Shown: positions 8,715 to 16,849 of the stretch, piece by piece
How the letters are laid out: each line of letters starts with the position of its first letter
Numbering within the stretch: position 1 is the first letter of the stretch
Origin: Catenulispora acidiphila DSM 44928
GTDB lineage: Bacteria; Actinomycetota; Actinomycetes; Streptomycetales; Catenulisporaceae
DNA: 64,000 nucleotides
Direction of reading: 5' to 3'
Assembly: GCF_000024025.1 (NCBI RefSeq)
Contig: NC_013131.1
Span: 7,916,229 to 7,980,228, forward strand
The notes under the pieces: generated by a model
The model's database searches: none
What the model saw: only the letters and a program-made list of their open reading frames with translations
Told to the model about the DNA's origin: nothing
Position numbers and translations under genes: made by a program

Positions 8715-8835
8715 TCAGGCCGCTTGTGGTAGCGGTCTGGCGAGACGGCGGCTCATCAGCATGATCATACTGATGGTGACCATGGCCTCGTGGTTCTCTG
8801 GGAGTCGTTCGTAGTCACGGACGCAGCGTCGCCCC
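8715..8835 (-). pseudogene. IS5-type transposase, C-terminal remnant
   Basis: Read on the minus strand, these codons give RRCVRDYERLPENHEAM, then a hydrophobic helix and MSRRLARPLPQAA before a stop. This is the ending of IS5-group transposases (the RVRDYERLPxxxEAM block). The rest of the gene is missing. The remnant stops exactly where the IS1182-type element begins, and sequence on that element's far side does not continue the transposase. It was therefore already truncated, or was trimmed by later rearrangement. Confidence 0.72.
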
Positions 8836-8849
8836 TAGGAGCGTGGGTC
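8836..8849 (+). repeat. left terminal inverted repeat of the IS1182-type element
   Basis: TAGGAGCGTGGGTC is the exact inverse of 10549-10562. The next bases also match at one of two positions. Confidence 0.8.
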
Positions 8850-8903
8850 AGTAACGCCAACCCCATCAGAGGTTCGTGATCTTTCGTATGGAAGAGTCTT
8901 GGT

Positions 8904-10405
8904 ATGTCTGGTGGTGATGGTCTGTTCGAGGTTGATCCGGGGGCGGTGTCCGAGCCGAAGGCCGGGCCGCGTCCCCCGGTGAGCAAGAGGTTCCGGGCGT
9001 TCGCCCCCGATCAGATGCTGTTGTTGCCGCCGTCGCTGGATGAGTGGCTGCCGGGGGGCATCTGGCGCGGTTCGTCGCCGAGTTGGTCGACGACTCTTGG
9101 ACTTGGGCCTGATCCTGGCGTCCTATACCGACAAGCGCGGGCAGCCTCCCTACGACCCCAGGCTGATGGTGCGGCTGTTGGTCTGCGGCTACACCACCGG
9201 GGTGCGCTCTTCGCGGGCGATTGAGCGCAAGGGCACCCATGACGTGGCGTTCCGCTATCTGGCGGCAGGGGCCGGCCCTGACTACCGGTCGATATCCCGG
9301 TTCCGCGCCCGGCACCACCTGGAGGCGCTGGCCGACCTGTTCACCCAGGTGCTGCATTTGGCGCAGAGGCTCGGGATGGTGAAGATGGGCCGCATTGCGC
9401 TGGACGGCACGAAGCTTGAGGCGAACGCCTCCAAGCACAAGGCGATGAGCTACAGCAGGCTGCTCGACAAGGAACAGCGGGTCGAGGCCGAGATCGCAGA
9501 ACTGGAGACGGCCGCGGCGGCGCTGCTGGCCGACGCCGCGGCCACCGACGCCGCTGAGGATGAGAAGTTCGGCTCGGATGGCAAGGACACCGACCTGCCG
9601 GCCGAGTTGGACCGGCGGGAGACGCGCCTGGCCAGGTTGCAGGCCGCCCGCGCCCAGATCGAGGCCGAAGGCCAAGGCCGCCGCGCACGCCGAGGAACTG
9701 GCCCGCAGAAAGGCCAAACGGGCCGGGCGCGAACTCGATGTGGACGAGGTCGACCAAGTGCGGGAGCAAGCCGCCGATGCGGCCCGGCCGAAGGACAAGG
9801 CGCAGGCCAACTTCACCGACCCGGCCTCCCGGATCATGAAGAACAGCGACGGCGCCTACATCCAGGCCTACAACGCCCAGGCCGTCGTGGACGATGCGCA
9901 CCAGATCATCACCGCCGCCGACATCACCACCAACCCCGCCGATGCGTTGAACTCCACCGGCAGGCTCGACCAGGCTGCGGCGAACACCGGCATCCACCCC
10001 AAGCAGGCCCTGGTCGACGCGGGGTACTGCTCCGAGGCCAACCTCGCCGCTGCTGCGGCCCGCAAGGACGAGCACGGCACCGACACGTTCATGGCCACCG
10101 GCCGCCTGGCCCACGACCAGCAGGTTCCCGTCGCGCCACGCGGAGGCATCCCGGCCGACGCCACCACCCGGGAACGCATGGCCCGCAAGCTGCGCACCAA
10201 GCCCGGACGCGCCGCCTGCAGTCGACGCAAAGCCATCGTCGAACCCGTATTCGGCCAGATTATGACCTGCCAGAACGGCAGGGAACTCCTGCTGCGCGGC
10301 GAGGCCGGAGCCCGCGGTGAATGGCGCCTGCTCGCCGCCTGCCACAACCTCCGCAAGATCTCCCGGCACGCCGGAACCGCCGGACTGATCGCCGCCCGGG
10401 CCTGA
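8904..10405 (+). pseudogene. IS1182-family transposase with three frameshifts
   Basis: The product would be a DDE transposase of about 500 aa. The N-terminus (FRAFAPDQMLLLPPSLDEWL) is in one frame. A G run near 9053-9058 is one base short, moving HLARFVAELVDD into a second frame. Near 9094 another base is missing and the frame moves again (DLGLILASYTDKRG onward, through the catalytic-core part ALDGTKLEANASKHKAMSY). Near 9668 one extra A shifts it a third time (IEAE to KAAAHAEELARRK), and that frame runs to the stop through FTDPASRIMK, ALVDAGYCSEANL and RRKAIVEPVFGQI. The family-typical order of blocks is intact, so the gene is recent but inactive unless recoded. Long minus-strand frames over it are shadows. 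Confidence 0.85.
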
Positions 10406-10548
10406 CCACCCCGGCCGGATGGCCGCCGACGGGCCTCACCGAGCCCGGTCGACACCCTCGCGAACCGGTTCCGAAGCCACAGGCACCACGACAAGCCGAC
10501 GGACAGCCAGCCAGCCGATCACAAAGCCCCGACGGCTTGTTCAATTCC

Positions 10549-10562
10549 GACCCACGCTCCTA
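10549..10562 (-). repeat. right terminal inverted repeat of the IS1182-type element
   Basis: GACCCACGCTCCTA is the exact inverse of the left end, about 140 bases after the transposase stop. Confidence 0.8.
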
Positions 10563-10694
10563 GCGCTCGACCGGGCACGTCGACAGGCTGAATTCAGTCT
10601 AGGGATTTGGCCCCGTTCGGCCTCCGCGGATTGCGGCCCTCGCCCGTCGAGTGAGTGCACGACAGGCTGGGCGAATATCCAGCTGAGGCGCAAA

Positions 10695-10727
10695 TAGCCC
10701 CAGCTCACAGCCTGTGAGCTGGGGCTA
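10695..10727. terminator. strong terminator after the GH31 gene
   Basis: A perfect 15-bp stem (TAGCCCCAGCTCACA and its complement) closes over the 3-nt loop GCC. It lies 66 bases past the stop of the minus-strand GH31 gene and would end the GH2-GH76-GH43-GH31 transcript. There is no clear T tract, as is common in actinobacteria. Confidence 0.75.
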
Positions 10728-10792
10728 CTAGAACGTGCGCACCAAGGAGTCAACTCATCAGCGTCGCACGCCCTCCCGCAATCCCGTTCCAC

Positions 10793-13700
10793 CTACCCCA
10801 CAATCAAGCTGTCGATGTTCGCCCCATTAGCCGTGGTGACCGTAGCTCGAACAGTGATCGTCGTACTCTGCGGAAGCGTGGCAGTACAAGACACAGTCGC
10901 CCAGCTGTCCCACGCACCAGTGGGCGCCATAGTGAGCGTGGCGACAGTGGTGCCGTTGACCGCGACGGCCATCGGGCGGTTCGTGGTGCCCCCGTTGGCA
11001 TAGCGGATCGAGAGTTGCTTCTTCCCCGCCGCGGCCGCCGTGACCGTCCAGCTGATGCCGGGGCCCGAGGACGATCCGTTGAAGTCGGCATAGCCGGTCC
11101 CGGTGTAGCCGGGGTGGCTGGTGTCGATGATGAACGCGCTGTCGAGATGGGCCGTCTCGGCCTCGTAGACCGTGCCGCCGCTGACGGCGGGGAAGGCGGC
11201 GCCGCTCGGTTCGACCGTCGCGGCGGTGCCGCCGTTCGCGACCACGGCTATCTGCGAGGTGACGACGCTCAGGACCTTCGTAGACGCGTTCCACACGCTG
11301 CCGGCTCCACCCGAGCTGATCAGCGCTGCGGCTTCGCTGGTGAAGGCCGGCAGGGTCGCCCCGCCGTTGACCCGCATCCCCACCGGATTCGCCAATCCGT
11401 GGAAGCGGACGATGTAGCGGCGGCTGGTGGGCGCGCCCGCGTACGTCCCCTGCGGATGGGCGACAGCGACGCGGGTCGCCGCGTCGGTGTAGGTGAGCTG
11501 CGTGGTGCTCTGGGCGCCGCTCCGATAGGACTCGGTCACTCCGTCGTCTTCGATGACTGAGAAGGTGCCGTCGGCCCCCGCGTAGACATCCATCTCAAGC
11601 TGCTGCTTGGTGAAGTAGGCGGCGCTCTGCGCGTACGGGTACTTGGGCAGAATCGCCCCCGCCTTGACGAACAACGGAGTCTCGCCGGTGCGGGTGGTGT
11701 AGGCGAAGTCCCCGGAGTCGGAACCGGTGTGCTTGATGTCGGCCCAGAAGTTGTACCAGGTCGAACCGGCCGGCAGCCAGATCTGCTGGACGGCCCCGCC
11801 GTCGTTGGTGCAGGGCGCGACCAGCAGCGAAGGGCCCCACATGTACTGCAGGTCGTGGGTGTAAGCCTGGGAGCGGCTCTGGTAGTCGATCACCATGGCC
11901 CGAGCCATCGGCATACCGGTTGCGGCGGACTGGTGGGCGAGCGAGTAGATGTAGGGCATCAGGGTGTAGCGCAGCCGGCCGTACCGGGCGAAGTCCGCCT
12001 GCGCCTGCGTGCCCTGGTCGAGCGGCCAGCGTGAGGCGAGCGTGCCCTTCGACGGGACCGTGGCGGAGGTGTGCGGGCGCCAGATCGGCGCGAGGCTGGA
12101 CCACGCGACCGGCCAGTTGCGGTAGAAAGCGTCGGAAATCACGCTGCCGTTGCCGTAGCCGCCGCCGTCGATGTTGGCGAACGGGAAGCCGCCGAGGCCC
12201 GCCGTCAGCATGCCCCTGATCTGGGAGCGCATCTCGTCGTAGGTCGAGGGGATGTCGCCGGTCCAGTAGTGGCCGTAGCGCTGCTGGCCCGCGGTGGCGC
12301 CGCGGCTCCAGGTCCACGGGCGCTTCGCGGAGCCGATGTGGCCGCTGCCGGCCGGGTCCCAGCCTTCTTCGCCGATGCCCTTGTGCAGGTTCAGCAGGTA
12401 GGCGTTCCGCCCTTCGGCCCACGTGTGGCCGTCGGCCATCTTCGCAGGGTACGGGATCCCGCCCATCTCGTCGGTCTCGTCGATCCACAGGCCGTCACAG
12501 GGGTACTTCAGGCTCGGGTTGAGGGCCTTGTCCCAGAAGACCTTCCACACCCAGGCGCGGGTGGCGGGGTAGGACCAGTCGGGGACGGCGTTGTTCTGCG
12601 GCACGCTGGAAATGTCGGCCGACGCGAAGCTGTAGCCGGGGGGCGGCCCCGCCTTCCAGTTCTCCATGAGGTCGGAGTTGTTGCGGTTGTAGTCCAGCGT
12701 CACGGTGACACCGTTGGTGGCGGCCCATTTCGCGTAGCCGGCGGGGTCGGGCCAGCGGACGGAGCTGAACTCGAAATACGAGCCGGACCAGGCGCCGGAG
12801 CCGGCCCGCCACCGGTTGTCGTTGACCTGGTGGTCGAACGGGAAGCCGGCCGCGCGGTGCTGGGTGATCTTCTGACGCCACCAGTTCTCGTCGCTGGTGT
12901 CGGGGAAGCTGTGGTCGGTCATGTGGAGCCCGAAGATGGACCGCTGGGGCAGCCGCGGACGGCCGGTGAGCTGGGTGTAGCGGTCGAAGAGCTGCGTGAA
13001 CTGGGGACCGTTGATCAGGAAGTAGTCGACCTGGGGCCGGATGCCGCTGACGCCGTACCCGGTGGCGGAGAACCCGTACCCGTTGCTGCTGTTGAAGGTG
13101 AAGGTCGTGTCGAAGGTGGTGTTGAAGAACACCCCATACCCCAGGTTGGAGAGGTAGAACGGCACGATGCCCGGCGCCTGTTCCTGAGGGTTGTGAGCGG
13201 CGGCGTTGGCGTCGGCGTAGTTCTCCGAGACCGTGGTACCGGTGCGATCCAGTGACGGCACGCGCCCGAGGATGCCGTGTCCGGCCTTCAGGAAGCGCTC
13301 ACCGGAGGACGAGGGGACGAAGGCCTCGGCCACGACGGTGGAGTTGGTGCCGCTCCACGTGATGCCCCGGGTCGCGTCCTCCTTGGCCAGCAGCGCGCCG
13401 GTGGCCCGGTTGTAGAACTCCAGCCTCAGGGGCTTGCGGTGCAGGACGATGCGCAGACCGTCCGCCGCGGCGGTGTGCATCTCGATCGTGTCCGTGGTGA
13501 CGGTCACGGTCAGGCTGCCGCCCATGGAGGTGTGGTTCGCGGGGACCACCATCTCGTACCGGGTGTCGGAGAAGAAGCTCTCCCCGGAACGGACCGCGTG
13601 CACCCTGACGATCTGGTCTCCGTACGCGGTGATCCTCAGCTGCTGACCGGTCGTGCTGGTCACGGTGATGCTACGGCTGTCAGTGGTGTGCGAGGCGTAG

Positions 13701-13816
13701 TCCGTGAGCTGATCCGCGCTCGCCCCGAAGGCGGGGACCGCGTTCACGGTGCTCACGGCCAGCGCGCCGACGGCCGTGGAAAGGACGGTTCTGCGCTTGA
13801 TCGAATAGTCTTTCAT
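10793..13816 (-). CDS. exported GH31 alpha-glycosidase with C-terminal CBM35/CBM6-like domain
   Basis: The protein has 1007 aa. The ATG at 13816 follows GGGAG; the in-frame extension upstream runs through a tandem repeat and is not credible. The N-terminus has a Tat-like signal (KRRTVLSTAVGALAVS, then AFGA). A GH31 N-terminal beta-sandwich precedes the barrel. The nucleophile Asp is in DGLWIDETDE near residue 445 and the acid/base Asp in WTGDIPS near 520. From about 884 a galactose-binding-fold module begins (VYEAETAHLDS ... ISWTVTAAAAGKKQLSIRYA), typical of CBM35/CBM6. GH31 enzymes release alpha-glucose, alpha-xylose or alpha-galactose; specificity is not clear here. It is the last gene of the operon, 104 bases after GH43, with a 15-bp repeat in the gap. 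Confidence 0.88.
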   Translation of the reverse strand: MKDYSIKRRTVLSTAVGALAVSTVNAVPAFGASADQLTDYASHTTDSRSITVTSTTGQQLRITAYGDQIVRVHAVRSGESFFSDTRYEMVVPANHTSMGGSLTVTVTTDTIEMHTAAADGLRIVLHRKPLRLEFYNRATGALLAKEDATRGITWSGTNSTVVAEAFVPSSSGERFLKAGHGILGRVPSLDRTGTTVSENYADANAAAHNPQEQAPGIVPFYLSNLGYGVFFNTTFDTTFTFNSSNGYGFSATGYGVSGIRPQVDYFLINGPQFTQLFDRYTQLTGRPRLPQRSIFGLHMTDHSFPDTSDENWWRQKITQHRAAGFPFDHQVNDNRWRAGSGAWSGSYFEFSSVRWPDPAGYAKWAATNGVTVTLDYNRNNSDLMENWKAGPPPGYSFASADISSVPQNNAVPDWSYPATRAWVWKVFWDKALNPSLKYPCDGLWIDETDEMGGIPYPAKMADGHTWAEGRNAYLLNLHKGIGEEGWDPAGSGHIGSAKRPWTWSRGATAGQQRYGHYWTGDIPSTYDEMRSQIRGMLTAGLGGFPFANIDGGGYGNGSVISDAFYRNWPVAWSSLAPIWRPHTSATVPSKGTLASRWPLDQGTQAQADFARYGRLRYTLMPYIYSLAHQSAATGMPMARAMVIDYQSRSQAYTHDLQYMWGPSLLVAPCTNDGGAVQQIWLPAGSTWYNFWADIKHTGSDSGDFAYTTRTGETPLFVKAGAILPKYPYAQSAAYFTKQQLEMDVYAGADGTFSVIEDDGVTESYRSGAQSTTQLTYTDAATRVAVAHPQGTYAGAPTSRRYIVRFHGLANPVGMRVNGGATLPAFTSEAAALISSGGAGSVWNASTKVLSVVTSQIAVVANGGTAATVEPSGAAFPAVSGGTVYEAETAHLDSAFIIDTSHPGYTGTGYADFNGSSSGPGISWTVTAAAAGKKQLSIRYANGGTTNRPMAVAVNGTTVATLTMAPTGAWDSWATVSCTATLPQSTTITVRATVTTANGANIDSLIVG

Positions 13817-13825
13817 CACGTCTCC

Positions 13826-13885
13826 CATAGAGTCGGATCCCATAGAGCCGGATCCCGTAGAGTCGGATCCCGTAGAGTCGGAAGG
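13826..13885. repeat. 15-bp tandem repeat, four copies, before the GH31 gene
   Basis: The unit CATAGAGTCGGATCC occurs at 13826-13840, with variants at 13841-13855, 13856-13870 and 13871-13885 that differ by one to four bases. It fills most of the GH43-GH31 gap and lies 10 bases upstream of the GH31 start codon, next to the ribosome site. Copy number could vary and so alter spacing or mRNA structure. Confidence 0.85.
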
Positions 13886-13920
13886 ACTGTTGAGCAGAGG
13901 TGGCGAAGCCGTGGCCCCGG

Positions 13921-15402
13921 TCAGGAGACGCGCCAAACCTGGTTCGCCCCGCCGTTGCCGGTCCATTGGTCCAAAGCCGTGCCCGCGACGGTGGAGTTCT
14001 TCGGGATGTCGACGACGAGGCCGCTGTTGAGGTTTCTGACGATGTACGAGGTGTTCGACGACGAGGCGTAGTCGCCGACGGCGTCGAAAGCCCACAGCTG
14101 GTCGGCCGCGCTGGAACACGGCCACTGGATGAGCGCGCCTCCCGCGCTCGTGGAGGCCCCCGAGACGGTCAGGCACTCGCCGCTCTCAGCGCTGACGACG
14201 GTGAAGACGTTGCCGGAGGCGCGGTGCAGGTTCCAGCTCTGGTTCGCACCGCCGGTGGCGGGCCACTGGTCGATCGCGGCGCCGTCGTTCTTGGACGCCT
14301 TGGCCACATCGACGACCTGGTTGTCGGCACCGCTGGCGAGGACGTGGGCAGCCGCGCTGGGGACTGAGGAGCCGGCCGTCCAGGTGCCCGCGGACACGTC
14401 CAACGACCAGGAATTGAACCATCCGACATTCAGCGTCGTGCCCGAGACGGTGATCGGCAGCCAGACGAGCGGCGAGTTGCCCAGGTCGGAGGAATTCCAG
14501 CGGTCGCCGGCGTAGATGAACGTGGTGCCCGACGAACCGCTGACCGGGATGATGTTCGCGGTCTGGGTGTTGTAGGTCGAGGTGCCCGCCGGTGCGAAGT
14601 CGGTGAACGACGTCCACGGCCCGCTCAGCGAGGTGGCGCCGGCGTACACGTTGTCGTTCGTCTTCCACCCCGACAGGTGGGAGGCGAGCAGGTAGTAGCG
14701 GCCGCCGGACTTCATCATCGCCGGTGCCTCGAGGTCGGGGAAGAGGGCGACGTTCGAGGCCACCGAGAGGTAGTCGGCGGAGAGACGGTCGATGCGCAGG
14801 CCGTGCTGAGGGTCCCTGGACATCAGGTAGGCAGTGCCGTCGGTGTCCTGGTAAAGGCCCTCATCCTTGCTCTGGAAGCCCAGCGGCTGGAAGCTGCCGC
14901 GATACGTGTAGGGGCCGCAAGGCGTGGAACTGGTCGCGACGCCAACCTTCGCCTCGGAGTAGGAAGGACTGTCGATGTGCATGTACATCACGTATTGGCG
15001 GGTCGAGGCGTTGTAGATCACCTTGGGCCGCTCGACGATGCGGTTCGGGCCCAGATCGCCGCTCGCCTGCTTGGACAGGGCACTGCTGTGATACGTCCAG
15101 GTCTGCAGATCGGTCGAGCTGTAACAGGGGATCGCACGGAACGACGTGTCCGAGGAACTCTCCCCCTTCTTGTCCTCACCGAACGCGTACCAGGTGCTTC
15201 CGGACTTGACGATCCCCAACCCGTGCATCTGCAGCGCGTTGCCGTTCTGGTCCTTCCACGCCGCACCGGGGCTGAACGTGCTCGCCGACGCGGCGTGGGT
15301 GATCGGAACCGGTCCCACGACCGCCGCGGACAGGAGAAGCGCTCCCGTCAGGCCCGTCAGGATCCGGGAGGCCATCGTCTTCTTCAGCCTCGCCACGGTC
15401 AT
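13921..15402 (-). CDS. exported GH43 (exo-beta-1,3-galactanase-like) with ricin-type lectin domain
   Basis: The protein has 493 aa. The ATG at 15402 shares its A with the stop of the upstream GH76 gene (TGATG), so translation is probably coupled. A Sec signal covers about residues 1-38 (ILTGLTGALLLSAAVVG). The five-bladed-propeller domain has segments characteristic of the galactanase branch of GH43 (subfamily 24 type): HGLGIVKSGSTWYAFGE, NRIVERPKVIYNASTRQYVM, SKDEGLYQDTDGTAYL. That branch releases galactose from beta-1,3-galactan cores of arabinogalactan. Residues about 365-493 are a beta-trefoil with three repeats (NQSWNLH, ADQLWAF, NQVWRVS). Subfamily assignment is by eye and needs a profile search. 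Confidence 0.82.
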   Translation of the reverse strand: MTVARLKKTMASRILTGLTGALLLSAAVVGPVPITHAASASTFSPGAAWKDQNGNALQMHGLGIVKSGSTWYAFGEDKKGESSSDTSFRAIPCYSSTDLQTWTYHSSALSKQASGDLGPNRIVERPKVIYNASTRQYVMYMHIDSPSYSEAKVGVATSSTPCGPYTYRGSFQPLGFQSKDEGLYQDTDGTAYLMSRDPQHGLRIDRLSADYLSVASNVALFPDLEAPAMMKSGGRYYLLASHLSGWKTNDNVYAGATSLSGPWTSFTDFAPAGTSTYNTQTANIIPVSGSSGTTFIYAGDRWNSSDLGNSPLVWLPITVSGTTLNVGWFNSWSLDVSAGTWTAGSSVPSAAAHVLASGADNQVVDVAKASKNDGAAIDQWPATGGANQSWNLHRASGNVFTVVSAESGECLTVSGASTSAGGALIQWPCSSAADQLWAFDAVGDYASSSNTSYIVRNLNSGLVVDIPKNSTVAGTALDQWTGNGGANQVWRVS

Positions 15403-16841
15403 CAAGGCAGAATCCACTTCTGATTGGCGCCGCCGTTGCAGTCCCAGATCTGGAGCTGAGTGCCGTTCGTGGTGCTGGAGTGCGGAACGTCGAGGCACTT
15501 GCCGGTCGCGGGATTGGCCACAGCGCCGTTGGCGGACGTCCAATTCTGGTTGGCGCCGCCGTTGCAGCTCCACAGCTCCACGAGCGTTCCGTTGGCGGTG
15601 CGGGCGCCGGTGATGTCAAGGCAGAGGCCCTGAACACGCAGCGTCTGACCCACGACCGTCCACTGCTGGGTCGATCCACCGTTGCAGTCCCACAGCTGGG
15701 CCTTCGTTCCCGGCGTCGACGATCCCTTGGGGTCGTCCAGACACTTGCCGGCGATCCCCGATTTCATCGCGCCGGCCGGCGTTCCGGCTCCCGGCAGGGC
15801 CGCGACGAGTGCGTCCTCGGCGCTCGCCGTGGAGCTGGAGGACAGCTGTCGGATCGGCCCGGCCCAGGACACGCCGAACCCCGTGGCGGAGGTGTCGTGC
15901 GCCTCGATCGAGCCGGCCTGGGCGGTGAACCACGCGTCGTAGGCGCTGGTGCCGGCGGCTGAGGCCAGGGTCCGCAAGCCGCGCACGAAGATGCCCTTGA
16001 AGGAGACCTGGTCCTGGTTGCAGTTCGTCGGCTCGCAAGACTCGGTGAAGACGCCGTTCTGCGACAGGCTGGACGTCGCCGCGTCGGCGATCTGGCGGGC
16101 CGTGGTGAGGAGACTGGTGTCCCCGGTGGCCTGGGACAGCGCCGCCAGGCCGCCCAGTACGACGCCCTGGTTGTAGGACCAGGCGATGCCGTTGTTGTTC
16201 TTGCAGGAGCTGCTGAGGCCGTCGTTGACCAGGTGCGAGCTGTTGATCATGCCGCTGCCGCTGAACCAGCTCCACTCCTGCTTCGCCCAGCCCAGGTACT
16301 GGGTGTCGCCGGGGATGCGGTTGTGGAGGTCGGCGGTCAGTTCGAGGAAGAGTTCGTTGGGGATGGCGTTCTTGTATCCCTTGGCCTTGCTCCACCAGAC
16401 CCCGCCGCCGCAGGTCGAATCCCAATAGCCGTGGATGTAGTCGGCATCGGTGCGGGCCATCTGCAGGTAGGCGGAGTTGCCGGTGATGTCGTAGGCCTGG
16501 ACCCAGGCCAGGGCCCACCAGCCGGTGTCGTCCATGTACTCGTTCTCGAAGTTCGAGGACTGGTGTTTGGCGAACGCCCCGGACATCGCGTAGGCGTACG
16601 AGCTGTCACCCGTCGTCTGCTGGTAGGTCTCGATCGTGCTCAGGGCCACCGCGGAGTTCCACCAGCCCGTGCCTATCTGGCCGGTCGTGGAGTCATAGGA
16701 CTTCATCAGCGCGGCGGCGCCAATGGCGGCGGGCGAGGCCGCCGAAGCGGTGCCGGCTGCTCCGATCAGCACCGAGACGGCGAGGGCGGCGGCTGTCACG
16801 ACCGCGCCGAGAATTCGGGTCTTTCCTGTTCGCGCTTTCAT
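15402..16841 (-). CDS. exported GH76 alpha-1,6-mannanase-like enzyme with ricin-type domain
   Basis: The protein has 479 aa. The signal peptide is MKARTGKTRILGAVVTAAAL onward to TASAA. The (alpha/alpha)6 barrel has the catalytic Asp pair of GH76 at residues 104-105 (EYMDDTGWWALAW), plus CGGGVWWSK and GIAWSYNQGVVLGGL. GH76 enzymes cut alpha-1,6-mannan backbones of fungal cell walls or mycobacterial lipomannan. The C-terminus, from about residue 350, is a beta-trefoil with three QxW repeats (TQQWTV, NQNWTS, NQKWIL). The start lies 8 bases after the GH2 stop and the stop overlaps the GH43 start, so the gene sits inside a tight operon. A second, differently built GH76 is encoded at 27326. Confidence 0.87.
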   Translation of the reverse strand: MKARTGKTRILGAVVTAAALAVSVLIGAAGTASAASPAAIGAAALMKSYDSTTGQIGTGWWNSAVALSTIETYQQTTGDSSYAYAMSGAFAKHQSSNFENEYMDDTGWWALAWVQAYDITGNSAYLQMARTDADYIHGYWDSTCGGGVWWSKAKGYKNAIPNELFLELTADLHNRIPGDTQYLGWAKQEWSWFSGSGMINSSHLVNDGLSSSCKNNNGIAWSYNQGVVLGGLAALSQATGDTSLLTTARQIADAATSSLSQNGVFTESCEPTNCNQDQVSFKGIFVRGLRTLASAAGTSAYDAWFTAQAGSIEAHDTSATGFGVSWAGPIRQLSSSSTASAEDALVAALPGAGTPAGAMKSGIAGKCLDDPKGSSTPGTKAQLWDCNGGSTQQWTVVGQTLRVQGLCLDITGARTANGTLVELWSCNGGANQNWTSANGAVANPATGKCLDVPHSSTTNGTQLQIWDCNGGANQKWILP

Positions 16842-16849
16842 GGGGGGCC

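Larger units (their letters stand above)
8835..10563 (+). mobile_element. IS1182-family insertion sequence, degenerate
   Basis: The element is about 1.73 kb and is bounded by inverted repeats TAGGAGCGTGGGTC (8836-8849 and, inverted, 10549-10562). Both ends lie in the palindromic tetranucleotide CTAG (8835-8838 and 10560-10563), which may be a 4-bp target duplication or part of the ends. It carries one transposase gene with three frameshifts, so it is unlikely to move by itself. It separates the accessory island from the carbohydrate locus. Confidence 0.82.

Noticed and set aside
9341-10369. A 342-aa minus-strand frame in the insertion sequence
   Set aside because: Shadow of the IS1182 transposase, whose family blocks are all on the plus strand.
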